Origin: Echinarachnius parma
Lineage: Eukaryota; Echinodermata; Echinoidea; Clypeasteroida; Echinarachniidae
Direction: 5' to 3'
DNA length: 64,000 nucleotides
Assembly (NCBI GenBank): GCA_037951105.1
Contig: JBAMJV010008128.1
Coordinates: 1-64,000, forward strand
Shown here piece by piece: positions 1-11,099 of the stretch. The position numbers and the translations under genes were made by a program. The number at the start of each line of letters is the position of its first letter. Positions within the stretch are counted from its first letter, which is position 1. Under the pieces are notes generated by a model. It worked only from the letters and a program-made list of their open reading frames with translations, was not told where the DNA came from and did not search any database.

Positions 1-53
1 AAATCAGTACGCTTTTCGATGCACAAAAGACCTCTGGGCTGCCGGTCTATAAT

Positions 54-375
54 GCCCCAGTCACATATACTTGTAAAGCCTCACGGTAGAACCACGTGTT
101 ATAATTTCTGCACTATTCTACGTCGAACTTATTCGTTGCAGTCCGCCTCGACTATCTGTGCAACGACGCGACACGAGTCAGAACGAATTGCACTGAAAGT
201 GAAAATGACTTTACACGAATCACAATGAAAACTTGTCACGATTTTGATATAATCATGTTCAGCGACCGAATTCAAGCTTTCACGGTGTTCCTTACGATGC
301 GTAACGATTTTTAAAATATGATTTAGAATGACCTAAGCGATTTTCGTCGTGAAACCGTGAGTATGGGACTGGGGC
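54..375. repeat. Short element with CCCCAGTC terminal inverted repeats
   Basis: The left end reads GCCCCAGTCACATA and the right end TATGGGACTGGGGC, inverted copies with one mismatch in 14. The interior resembles the repeats at 11.1-12.36 kb (AAAGCCTCACGG, ACCACGTGTT). No transposase is present, so it is probably a non-autonomous DNA element. I could not identify a target-site duplication. Confidence 0.5.
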
Positions 376-503
376 TTAAGCGATATTCTCCGCGAATGCC
401 AAATCGTCGACAACGTCCCCAGTCACACATTAGAGGCAGTTAGAGGCAGAGCTAAATAATTAGAGGCCGTTAGAGGCAGAACTGAAACCATAGGCGTACC
501 TAC

Positions 504-527
504 GGGGGGGGGGGGGGGGGGGGGGGG
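504..527. repeat. Poly-G tract of 24 bases
   Basis: Uninterrupted G run following GGCGTACCTAC. Similar G or C runs beside ACGTACGCC-like words occur at 38.2 and 47.3 kb, so it may belong to a dispersed repeat. The exact length is likely to vary between individuals and assemblies. Confidence 0.8.
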
Positions 528-1047
528 ACAAAAAGTAGACAAAAGTATGTAATCTAAATAGTCGCATAAATTGGAAATAAACCTACATACATGCTATGGT
601 GTGTGGTGCGTGGTGCATGATTTAAACTGTGGTCCTGGCTTTTGCATGTTTTTTAACTTTATTTGTGTAACTTCGTCAACTACGATGTGACAGATGTGAA
701 CAGCAAAGAGTCATTTATCTTCAGGAGTCATTTATCTCCATTTTTAGACTTGGAACTATGTTTTAATTTAAGTTTTCTGCAGTAAGTTTTCTGCAGTGAT
801 CTGGAGCTCTATTGGGTACCCAGTCCCAAGCATTCATTTTGCAGTACTTTTTACTCACTTTCTTGAGATTGTACTTGCTTTAACTCTATTCACATCTACT
901 ATTGACTGTGCTCAATGAACGTATACATCCAGTCTTCAGTGAACCTCTATTTAAATAGCCAGAACGTGTTTTTAGTACCCTTTGAGAAGTTTACAATTGG
1001 AGGATTAGCTTTCAGATCTAATCCCTACCAGCATTGACTAGTGCTTA

Positions 1048-1800
1048 GTGAACCACAATACCCCAAACAAAATGCCCAGTACCCGCACAACAGCTCAGAC
1101 TCAAGAGTCTATTGACAGCCTTATGAAAAGCGACAAATTCAGAGAACTCATCAACAAAACAGTGTCCGACATCGTTGCCGAAAAGACAAGTGAGCTGAGT
1201 GAAAAGATTGACGAGTGCCGGGGCCGAATCCTTGACCTTGAATCAAATTTGGAGAGAAAAGAGAGTGAAATCGTGCGCCTTAAAGCAGCTCTCCGCGTAG
1301 AGGGGGGATGCTTCAAGCCTTCTCAAGGCCAGATGCGAAGACCAGGAGCAATACAGTCGACGAAACAACATCCGGGTATTCGGCATCGAAGAGAAGCGTG
1401 GAGAAAATACAGACCAAGAAATCATCAATCTGGCAGAACGTCTTGGTCTGGGCCTGACTACCAGTGATATCGACCGTTCACATAGAACAGGGCGGCCCAA
1501 CCCACAACGAATCAGCAGACTCATGGAGGAATGAAGGACGGAAAACTTCGCCCGCGACCAATCCTGGTCAAATTTACCAGCTATCGACAGCGTCACGCCA
1601 TGATTTCAAGGAGAAAGCAGCTCAAGAAAACAGGAATCAGCATCAGTGAAGACTTGTCAAAATTCAAGTTAAATCTCCTGCACAGCGCTGGGAAGCATCC
1701 TGCTGTGGACCAGGCATGGTCCAGCGACGGCAGAATCATCGCATTGCTCAAGGCTACAAACGGGAACAACATAACAAAAATTGATCACATGTCAACATGA
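1048..1800 (+). pseudogene. LINE ORF1 (coiled coil plus RNA-binding region), frameshifted
   Basis: Residues 1-90 of the first frame (from ATG 1048) are charged with heptad-like leucines and look like a coiled coil. The frame is then lost near 1340. The following stretch (about 1355-1525) reads RRNNIRVFGIEEK...DIDRSHRTGRP in another frame, and from about 1531 the first frame resumes with RPILVKFTSYRQR and KKTGISISEDLSK. These words are characteristic of ORF1 proteins of L1/L2/CR1-type LINEs, which chaperone their RNA. At least two frameshifts separate the three pieces, so no complete protein is made. The order coiled coil, RRM-like, C-terminal domain is as expected for the family. Confidence 0.75.
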
Positions 1801-2253
1801 CCTTGACCTCCTTCCATCACACAGCAGCAGTGATGTAAGATGATAGATACTTTTTTTAAACTTCGCCTACTATTACTTAAACCGATACTTTCAAGCATCA
1901 TTTAAACTTCGCCTGTTGACATTTAAACATATTTATTAAATAATTGCTGTGATGTGACCGGTCAGTCTTCACGGTTCCAGGTCTTTAAATGTATTTTGAA
2001 ATAAATTATAGAGAAGGAAATAAAATCATGATTCCTAATATAGCGAGCTTGCTCACATCTCACATTTCTATTTTTTGTTTTCATTATCTCCTTCAGTGTG
2101 CATTTGTACAAACCAAGTTGTGATTTGCTTGCTTTTGTGTTTTGATTTTATGTTTAGAACCTGTCAAAATGTTTATTTTCATACTCAACATGCTCAAGTG
2201 CCTTTGCACTAATATATCTTCAAAATTTATAATATTTTCTTATATTTTGTTAT

Positions 2254-5138
2254 ATGGACACGAGTTCTCATACAGATAGGTGTTTTGATGCCAATGAATT
2301 GAATGTTGCTTTACGCTCATACTCAGATAATTTGTTTTCAGTCTTACATATCAATTGCAGAAGTCTTTATAGAAATTATGTTGAAATTGAAACTCTGATA
2401 CAATCATTTTTGTTTAAATTCAGAGTAATAATTGCTTTAACGGAAACATGGTTTAACAGTGAAGATAATGTTGACAGACTATTTGATGATTACATTTATA
2501 AGGGAACCAGTAGAACAGGGAAAAGAGGAGGTGGAGTTGGTTTTTGTATACACAATCAAATATCTTTGTATTTAATGATGTATGTGAAAGCTTTTTTATT
2601 GAGATACCCAAGCGAGGGAAGAATTTACTAATTGGTGTATTTTATCGTCCACCGAGCTATTCAATTGATCAATTTGTCCATGTTCTGACACAATCTTTAA
2701 ATAATATTGAGAGTGAACATACAGATTGCATTTTACTTGGTGACTTTAATGTTGACCTAACAAAGGTTGATTTATCTAATTCTGTAAATGTATTTCTTGA
2801 ATCTTTATTTTCTTTCTCTTTTTACCCGTTGATAGAGCAGCCAACCAGGATTACTGAAACATCAGCCACACTCATAGACAATATTTTTGTTAATTTTTCT
2901 CATGATATTTTGTCTGGTACAATATTATCTGATATTTCCGACCATCTGCCCATATTTTCATGTTTTGATTTTTTATTTGATAATAAATGCCCACTTTCTA
3001 TCAAAAAACGAAATATGTGTACCTTGAACGTAAATAAATTTATTTGTAAATTATCTGAATTGAATTTTAATTATCATATTAGCTCCATGTCTGATCCAAA
3101 TGTGATTTATGATTATTTTATTGAGAAGGTTTCATTACTTTATGAATCTTGCTTTCCTCTTGAAGAATGTATAATTAAGCAAAATAATGAAAAGTGGTTT
3201 ACATCTGACTTAAAGAAAATGTCAAGTAAAAAAAATTGTTTGTATAGAAAATGTTTAAAACATCCCTCTGATTATCGCAAAAGAATGTATAAATTATTTA
3301 AAAATAAATATGTGAAAGCTATTAAAAAAGCTAAAAGGAATTATTTTGCACATAAATTTTATACCTTTAAGGGGAACATGAAAGCAACATGGAAGACAAT
3401 AAATAATATTTTGAATCAAAAGAAAAAAATGTTCAATTGATAAGGAGCAAACATTTATAGATGGTGACAAGATATTAAAAGATAATAAGGAAATTGCAGA
3501 TGGATTTAATACATTTTTTATTGAGGTCGGCCAAAACCTTGCCCAGAGAATGAATAGTGATACTCCACCTTTCTCATCTTATTTAAATGAATGGTTTCCT
3601 AACTCATTATTTTTAACACCAATTACACGTAAGGAAATAATTGATATTGTTTTATCATTTAAAAATGGCAAAGCACCAGGACATGATTCATTTGATAATG
3701 ATGTTATTAAGAGGAGTATTCATATTTTATGTGAGCCTTTGTGTACAATTTTTAATCTTTGTTTTGAAAAGGGAATTTTTCCTACTCAATGTAAACTATC
3801 AAAAGTAATACCCATATTTAAAAGTTGATCTAAAAACAGTTTTAATAATTATTGACCGATATCATTACTTACATGCTTCAGTAAAATTTTAGAGAAATGT
3901 ATAAATAATAGATTATTAGCGTTCTTAAAAAGAAATCAAGTTTTTTATGAGAAACAATTTGGGTTTAGGGAAAATTACTCTACCGTTCATGCAGTAACTG
4001 ACTTTTTGATAAATTTAAATGAAGCAATTGAACACAAGGAAATTATGATTGGTTTGTTCTTAGATTTACGAAAAGCTTTCGATAGCATTGATCATGAAAT
4101 ACTTTTTAAGAAATTATATTATTATGGTATTCGAGGCTTGCCTCTCATGTTATTTAAAAGTTATATGAATGAAAGATATCAATATACTGTTTTTAACTCC
4201 GAACAATCTGAAATATTACCAATTACCTGTGGTGTACCACAGGGTTCGATCTTGGGTCCTATTTTATTTTTAATTTATGTTAACGATCTTAAATGTTCTT
4301 CTAATTTATTGCAGTTCATCATGTTTGCTGATGATACTAGTGCTTTTTGTAAACATAAGTCTTTAGAATGCTTAGAAAATATTATGAATTCAGAATTAAA
4401 AAAGGTTCATAATTGGTTTTTAAGTAATAAACTTGCTTTAAATACTCAGAAAACTCATTTTATGATTTGTGGTAGCAATTCAAATGATTAATATAAAAAT
4501 TAATGATAATGAAATAGAAAGAGTAAATTCAATTAAGTTTCTTGGTGTCACAATTGATGAAGATTTAAAATGGAAGAATCATGTTAATAATATTTTGTGT
4601 ACAATATCTAGAAATATTGGTATTATGAATAGAATGAAGGATTTTCTCCCAGAGCATGTATTAATATTGTTGTATAATTCATTGATACTCCCATATTTGA
4701 ATTATTGTAATATAAATTGGGGTTCATGCAATAAATATTTGTTAGATAGAATATATAAATTACAAAAAAGAGTTATTAGAATCATTACACCATCTTCATT
4801 TTTTAGCACATACTAGGCCTCTGTTTTTGAAATGTAAGATACTACCTATTTTTGAATTGTATAAATATAATGTGGGTATTTTCATGTATTCATATCATAA
4901 TAAAATGCTACCTGTTAATTTTAATGCACTTTTTAGTCAAAATATTGATGTTCACTCATATAATACAAGGTCTAAATTTGATTATCGCTCAAACTATGGC
5001 CGTTCAACATTTTCTAGAATGAATATTGTTTATACTGGACCAATGTTATGGAACTCTTTACCAGCTGAATTCAAAGAAAGCAAAACTCTTAATACCTTCA
5101 AATTGAAACTGAAAGATTATTTATTGAAGTCTCTGTAG
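2254..5138 (+). pseudogene. LINE ORF2: AP-type endonuclease plus reverse transcriptase, broken
   Basis: The endonuclease shows HINCRSLYRN, LTETWF, GVFYRPPS, LLGDFNVDL, LIDNIF and SDISDHLPIF in order. The reverse transcriptase shows KNGKAPGHDSFD, LFLDLRKAFDSIDHEIL, GVPQGSILGP and FADDTS, and the C-terminus shows SRNIGIM, LILPYLNY and GPMLWNSLP. The frame shifts near 2575, near 3430 in an A run, near 4485 and near 4810, and stop codons follow KVIPIFKS (3828) and lie near 3855. Catalytic motifs are preserved although the frame is not, which indicates moderate age. It follows ORF1 by about 450 bp, as in two-ORF LINEs. Confidence 0.9.
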
Positions 5139-5502
5139 ATTCTTGTATGTATAATAGCATTTCGACAGGTTATGTGTATGTGTTTTTAGTGGATAATTTG
5201 TATTGTATGTAGAGTTTTAGATTTGAATAGGTTTTGTTGTTTATTGTTGTTGTTGTTGTTTTTTTTTTTTTTTTTTTTTTTTTTGTTAGTCGCGACTAGA
5301 CCGTGTGTCTAGGTTCGGGTTGCTTTTCGGGATCAATCTTATAAGTTTTTTTCAAAACTTTTTTTGATTCCTCCATTTATTCATTTTGATGTTTGTGTGT
5401 CTTTTGATTGTTTACTATGTCATTCTTTATACTATATTCAATTGTAATACTTTGTTGTTGTTTTTTAAATGAATTGTGGAAATAAAATAAAATCAAAAAA
5501 AC

Positions 5503-5600
5503 TGTGGCGTTCCCCAATGATCTATTTTAGGTCCTTTATTATTTTTTGTTATTATGTTAATGATATTGTAAAATCATCTAAACTGTAAACATTTATTCTT
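5503..5600 (+). mobile_element. LINE remnant, reverse transcriptase part (upstream piece)
   Basis: Directly after the A-rich tail of the preceding LINE the sequence reads CGVPQ-stop-SILGPLLFF and, one frame over, YVNDIVKSSKL, which is the catalytic region of a CR1/L2-like reverse transcriptase. The same protein appears to resume near 7800. The intervening 2.2 kb is occupied mainly by TTAA-flanked MITEs. Confidence 0.7.
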
Positions 5601-5643
5601 TTTTTACAAACGGCACTAATGTATATTATTTCCATACAAATGT

Positions 5644-6072
5644 AGGGTACAGTTTTGGTAAGGCTGAACTTTAGTAACCAAAACCTGCACAGTAACATAA
5701 CAACACAAGAGGGCGCTCTCTAAAAAGGCAATGGTTTCAACCATTTTTCATACAAATGTATGCATGTGATGTTTTGTTGAAATAATGATTAAATAGAAAG
5801 ATCATCAACAAGTATTTAAAAACCGCTTTTGATCATTTTTCAAAAAGTGTAAGCATTTTTTTTTTTTTTTTTTGAAAAATCATCGAATAAAATTTGGGGT
5901 CCACATTTATTACAATTGGATATATTTTTTATATTCTGAGCCATTTCTGAACCGATTTTGACCAAATAATGTTAAAATTGCAGGTTCTTTCAAATTCGAC
6001 ACTCAGTTTTTCATTACCTCACAACAAAATTGTGTTGTGCAGCGCCCTCTCTACAAAAACTGAACTACCCTT
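5644..6072. mobile_element. MITE family TTAA-1, copy a
   Basis: Begins TAGGGTACAGTTTTGGTA and ends ACTGAACTACCC, inverted ends shared with the copies at 21.06, 43.77, 47.61 and 56.3 kb. The interior shares GTAACCAAAACCTGCAC, GAGGGCGCTCTCTA and a T-run. No coding capacity. The right end is followed by TTAA and immediately by a family TTAA-2 element. Confidence 0.75.
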
Positions 6073-6076
6073 TTAA

Positions 6077-6456
6077 AGGGACTTAGTAACATTGTCCAAA
6101 TCCTCAAAATCCAATTAGACTTGTAAAAGTTCTCTCATACCTTGTTGTATTCGTATTGACCAAAAAGCATGGGACAGGTTTTGGTTTTTCAAATTTCCCT
6201 TTCGTTAAAAAGATATTTACGATTGAAGTGTTCAGATGTTAAATTATCCACTGGATCATCAAAGCCGTGTACAAAGTGAGTGCAATGAGTTAGTGAATAT
6301 CACTTTACATTTTTGCTCATTACTCGGCCATATAACGTCCATTTAACTTGAAACTTGTTCACATAACACCCTGTGGACATATAAGATAACAACAATATAC
6401 ATGATTGTATCAACCACTCATCACTTTTTGCATGTCAACAAAGTAATTAGATCCCT
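6077..6456. mobile_element. MITE family TTAA-2, copy a
   Basis: Starts AGGGACTTAGTAACATTG after TTAA (6073-6076) and ends AGTAATTAGATCCCT before TTAT (6457-6460). Length 380 bp. The same element occurs inverted at 36468-36846 (379 bp) and again at 50351-50744. Shared interior words include TTTCAAATTTCCCTTTCG and AAGCCGTGTACAAAG. No coding capacity. Confidence 0.8.
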
Positions 6457-7365
6457 TTATGGTTACGCGAATACTGTAAAAAGCTAACTGAATGGTAGAA
6501 CCAAACATCTACAGGGTTTTGGGATTAACAAGAAGTAGGACATTTCCAACGTTCCGTAAAGTAGACAAATAATTTCTCGTTATAGAAAATAATTATGACT
6601 CAATTGTACATGGTCAAACATTTCGATCGATTTTTATCAGTTCTTTCAATAATTAGTTTGAAACGAGCATTGCTATTTTATTTTATTCTCATTTCATTTT
6701 GTTTTGTTTCATTTCATTTTACCAGGGAACCATTACTCAGTCATTAGGTTTTCTTTTTCAGACGGTCTATGTAGAAGTAAGAAAAACATAAAAGTCATAA
6801 AGATACGAACAAAATGATACGAAATAAACAATATTTTATTTCATAAAAATAAACATTTTAAATTCATTGCAATATAAAACGACATTACAGAAGAGCTAAA
6901 GATTATGGAAACGAAAAGGACAAGAAAGGTTCAACAAAAATAAAAAAATCTTGTCACAAGGAAAAAACCCATTATACTCAGTATTTCGATATAAAACGAC
7001 ACGATGAGAGAGTAGTTTAAGTTGATGAATATCGTAAAGTTGGAGAAGAACAAATGGCAGGAAAGGAAAAAAAAAAGTTCCCCTGTCATTGAACTTCTCA
7101 AGGGGCTCTAAAGGAATAAATCATGCACGTGCGTCAGGTATGTGGGCGGTAAGGGTGACGTATAGAAAGACCAGAACATGTATATAAAAAATGTATTCTC
7201 TTAAATCTTCTATATACCTCATATTTTGGGATTATGGTATGTATACACACCGAAGACAATTTTCGGAACATAATAATTTACGAGAACTCTAATTCAAGGT
7301 CATGGATTGTTTGAAGATTTGAAAGGTGACTGGGACCATCTGGATGGTGTTTTTTTTTTGCTTAA
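6457..7365. other. A+T-rich stretch without recognised features
   Basis: I see no coding region, tandem array or clear terminal inverted repeats here. It contains several A and T runs and lies inside the interrupted LINE remnant, so it is probably older transposon-derived DNA. Confidence 0.5.
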
Positions 7366-7510
7366 AGTGATATGTGTAAAGTGTCAGATATTGCACAAAC
7401 TGACATTTGAGACTTCAATCCTATATCAATATCATTGTAAAATGAAATTGAAAGATTTGTGAAAGTTTGAAAGAAAACGAACACTGTTTACCTAGTGAAA
7501 AAACGAATAT
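7366..7510. mobile_element. MITE family TTAA-3, left part only
   Basis: TTAA (7362-7365) followed by AGTGATATGTGTAAAGTGTC and CAGATATTGCACAAAC, matching the start of the family TTAA-3 copies at 36092 and 57734 (AGGTGCACCTGTAAAGTGTC). Similarity fades after about 7510. Confidence 0.65.
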
Positions 7511-7679
7511 TGAGTTCATATTTTATCCCCGAATACTGATGGTCTGTTGTAGATTTGTCGCAGTAATACTCATCCGTTTGATCTTGACGATATCCGCACC
7601 CGTGTATACAGCTACACACTATACGGAATTCATGGAATTTGCGCACGCTAGGCTCAAAGTTCAGTGGGTCGGGAAAATC

Positions 7680-7763
7680 AGTGGACATATCAGATAACAA
7701 CAATATACATTGTATTAACCAATCATCACTTTTTGCACATGTCAACAAAGGTACTAGATCCCT
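7680..7763. mobile_element. MITE family TTAA-2, right end only
   Basis: GTGGACATATCAGATAACAA through TACTAGATCCCT, followed by TTAA (7764-7767), matches the right 85 bp of the element at 6077-6456. The left part is missing. Confidence 0.7.
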
Positions 7764-7799
7764 TTAAATTTACATTATGAATTCTCTAAAATACATTTT

Positions 7800-8562
7800 T
7801 GGTTCAAGTCTAATAAGCGTTTTTACAACTTTAGTAAAACGAATTTTATATACTTTAGAAATGTTCATTCATTGAAAGTGAATTGTATATCATATATTGA
7901 CGGTAATCTGCTTTTAGAGAAAAATTACTTTATATTTTTAGGGATACCTATCGACTCTTATTTAACTTGGTTTGAGTATATGCATATTATATTGATCACC
8001 GTTTCTAGGAATATAGGCATAGTATATAAATTAAAATCCTTAATTACCACTAAATCTCTTTTAATGATTTATAATGCTTTTGTTCTTTCTCACCTAAATT
8101 TTTGTAATGTAGTTTTGGGAAACTGTAGTATAACAAAAATACACCCACTCAAAATTTTACAGAAGAAAGCTTTACGAATTTGCACACAATCTACTTTGTT
8201 AGCACATACTACGCCAATTTGAAAACACTAAAAGTAAAAGATATGCACATTTTTCAAACAGCTATTTGTATGTATTGTATACATACATTTCAAACTAACT
8301 TCATATTAACTTTTATACTCATAATGTAAATGTACATTCGTACCCCACGCGGCACTCTATGGAGTTTCAGTTAACCAACCCTAACATTGTATTAGCACAA
8401 ACATCGAAAATACACAATGGACCCGAAGAATGGAATTCTTTACCTGTAATGTTAAAATCATGTACAACACTTTATTCTTTTAAAGCATACACGAACAAAT
8501 ATTTGTTGATGCAATATAATGATTATATTCTGGTCATAACATACCACCTTTTATTGAAATAA
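7800..8562 (+). pseudogene. LINE remnant, reverse transcriptase C-terminal part (downstream piece)
   Basis: Reads IYFRNVHSLK, FIFLGIPIDSYLTW, VSRNIGIVYKLKS, YNAFVLSHLNFCNV and LQKKALRIC up to a stop at 8220. After a disrupted stretch, 8359-8562 contains HNGPEEWNSLP and a C-terminal tail. These are the post-catalytic motifs of CR1/L2-like ORF2 proteins and continue the catalytic fragment at 5503-5600. The element is broken by stops and by 2.2 kb of inserted DNA. Confidence 0.75.
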
Positions 8563-8768
8563 GAAATCGATTGTTTATTATGGAGGAAAACAAAAATTAT
8601 AGATTGAGGAGTACGCGCAAACACTCACTATTCACTTTTCACAGCACACTAATCCCCACCCTCTATCTTTCTTCCTGTTTTCCTCTCTTAATTGTAAGGC
8701 CGGCATCACTTCAAGCTCTGCTTAAGATATCGGTCTTGCTTCTGCATTCTCCCTCTTGTTTTCCTTTC

Positions 8769-9125
8769 GAACCCCCCCCCCCCCCCCCCCTCCCCCGGGG
8801 GGCTTAAAGATATATGTAGCTGGTCTAGAGACCATATTTTAGCGGCCTCGGTCATCATTACCAATGGTCTCGGCCTCGAAAATTAAGACGGATACCGGTC
8901 TCGGCCTCGACATTTTTGAAGGATCCTGCTCTCGGCCTCGAAAATGTTGAAGGATCCTGGGTCGGCCTTGAAAATGTTGAAGGTTCTCGGTCTCGGCCTG
9001 AAACATGTTGAAGGTTCTCGGTCTCGGCTTCGAAAATGTTTTACTGACACCCCCGCTTACATTTGTTCAACCAGTGGTCTCGACCTCGGGAATTTGGCGA
9101 ACGAAATACTCCCCCCCCCCCCCTT
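8769..9125. repeat. CTCGGCCTCG minisatellite bounded by poly-C runs
   Basis: C runs at 8769-8790 and about 9111-9123 bracket several degenerate units of about 30 bp of the form GTCTCGGCCTCGAAAATGTT. A related array in the same orientation lies at 56715-57065, and both begin with a similar TCATCA-ACCAATG-CTCG word. It is a dispersed minisatellite-bearing repeat of unknown origin. Confidence 0.7.
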
Positions 9126-9140
9126 CCCCTTGAAAAATCA

Positions 9141-10855
9141 TGGGTGCGCCAGAAACAATAGCCATATCTTAGAAAACAAAGCCAACATCCTCAATCACCA
9201 AGTTGCTTCTGTCTTCACTGCAAATGAAAACACAGACAACATCAAGGACATGCCCAACCCTCATCAAGCAATGAGACAAATCATTGTCTCCCGAGCTGGT
9301 GTCTACAAGCTACTGTCAGAACTCTCGCCTCATAAAGCAACAGGACCTGACAAGCTATCAGCTAGACTCCTAAAAACATGGCCTTGGAAATTACCCCAGT
9401 CCTCACGCTGCTCTACCAAGCCTCACTCGACCAAGGAGTGAATTCCTGATGACTGGCGTGAAGCAGATGTTACACCAATCTTCAAAAAGGGTGATACCAG
9501 CAGACCTGAAAACTACAGGCCAATTTCAATGACCTACCTCGCATGCAAATCTCTGGAACACATTGTCTGCAGCGCTGTTATGGATCATCTGGAAGCCAAC
9601 AACATTCTGTCTGATGCTCAGCGTGGCTTTCGTAAACGCCGCTCCTGTGAAACGCAGCTCATTCTTGCCATCCAGGATCTGGCCAAAGGAATTAACGACA
9701 GAGAACAACATGATGTCATCCTTCTTGACTTTTCGAAAGCCTTCGACAAGGTTCCCCATTCTAGACTACTCCACAAAATTGAACATTATGGCATAGGCGG
9801 CAACATTCGTCAGTGGATCTAGGATTTCCTGCACCACCGGAGCCAGCGGGTAGTCCTCGAAGGATCCACATCCGACACTGCACAAGTCACATCTGGTGTT
9901 CCTCAAGGGAGTGTTATAGGCCCTTTACTTTTCCTGCTGTTCATAAACGATCTACCTGAGCATGTTTCCCCTGACACAGTACGTCTGTTTGCTGATGACT
10001 GCATGCTGTACCGCAAGATCACCACATATGCCGACTCACAACAGTTGCAACAAGACCTTGATGCTCTGCAGGAATGGGAGTCTGACTGGCTCATGGATTT
10101 CAACCCCCAAAAGTGCCAATTCCTTCATGTAACCAACAAACGAAAGCCAGTAATACACAACTACAGCATTCATGGTCAACTCCTTGCAACATCTGACACA
10201 GCAAAATATCTTGGCGTCCATCTCAAGAACAATCTTAACTAAACATATCACATCAAAGCCACAACAAAGAAAGCAAACTCCACCAGTGCTTTTCTTCAAA
10301 GAAACATCAGACCATGTCCAAGAAAGACGAAGGCCCTCTGCTACATGACCCTTGTGCGTCCTATCCTGGAGTATGCCTGCCCGGTATGGGATCCCCACAC
10401 CCAGGACAACATCCACAGACTGGAAATGGTGCAGCATCGCTACGCCCGGTTCGTCACTGGAGACTATCATCGAACAAGCAGCGTCACAGCCATGCTTAGT
10501 CAGCTCCAGTGGCCTTCCCTACAGGAACGCAGAGCGCAACTCAAAATGTGCAAGATGTATCGCGTCGTACATCATCAAACTGACACTCTCCAGCCTCATC
10601 TAATTCCGGTATTAACATCACACCGTGGACACAACCAGAAATTCCGGATACCTTTCGCCAGGAAACCAAGGGACCTGGTCAACTCCACCTCCACTTGCAC
10701 CTTTAAACAAGAGGTGCAAAAGATCCAGCTCCGGTAGAAAGGGACTGATGTTTTTTTAGCTGCACGTAGATTTTTTTTAACTGGCACTGTATATACACAA
10801 CACCGGACCAGCCACAAGTATGAAAATACGCCAGATGGTGGACTGTAGTTTTACC
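9141..10855 (+). pseudogene. 5'-truncated LINE reverse transcriptase with three nonsense codons, one frame
   Basis: A reverse transcriptase region that stays in a single frame from about 9150 to its natural stop at 10735. Motifs in order: LSPHKATGPDKLSARLL, PIFKKGDTSRPENYRPISMT, LSDAQRGFRKRRSCETQL, LLDFSKAFDKVPHSRLLHKI, SGVPQGSVIGPLLFLLFIND, LFADDCMLYR, KYLGVHLKNN, LVRPILEYACPVWDPH and QHRYARFVTGDY. Internal stops lie at 9439-9441, 9820-9822 and 10240-10242, with no frameshift, so it is a relatively young dead copy. The endonuclease part is absent (5' truncation). It is of the Jockey/CR1 superfamily but distinct from the LINEs at 2-5 and 60-64 kb. The element ends in a GAA microsatellite. Confidence 0.85.
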
Positions 10856-11072
10856 TGAAGAAGAAGAAGAAGAAGAAGAAGAAGAAGAAGAAGAAGAAGA
10901 AGAAGAAGAAGAAGAAGAAGAAGAAGAAGAAGAAGAAGAAGAAGAAGAAGAAGAAGAAGAAGAAGAAGAAGAAGAAGAAGAAGAAGAAGAAGAAGAAGAA
11001 GAGAAAGAAGAAGAAGAAGAAGAAGAAGAAGAAGAAGAAGAAGAAGAAGAAGAAGAAGAAGAAGAAGAAGAA
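10856..11072 (+). repeat. (GAA)n microsatellite at LINE 3' end
   Basis: About 215 bp of near-perfect GAA units with a single GAGAAAGAA interruption near 11000. It begins immediately after the LINE 3' UTR (TTTTACCT), so it probably grew from a GAA-type 3' tail of the element. Confidence 0.9.
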
Positions 11073-11099
11073 ATTATTTAATATTTAGAGAATTTTGCT

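Larger units (their letters stand above)
770..5500 (+). mobile_element. Degenerate full-length LINE (CR1/L2-like group), ORF1 and ORF2 both broken
   Basis: Contains an ORF1-like region (1048-1800), an endonuclease/reverse transcriptase region (2254-5138), and a 3' UTR ending in an A-rich AAATAAAATAAAATC stretch near 5500. The 5' boundary is not defined; 528-1047 is non-coding and probably includes its 5' UTR. The C-terminal region resembles that of the intact minus-strand LINE at 60.5-63.7 kb, so the two are of one clade but clearly different families. A GTT/T-rich tract at 5240-5284 lies in the 3' UTR. Confidence 0.8.
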
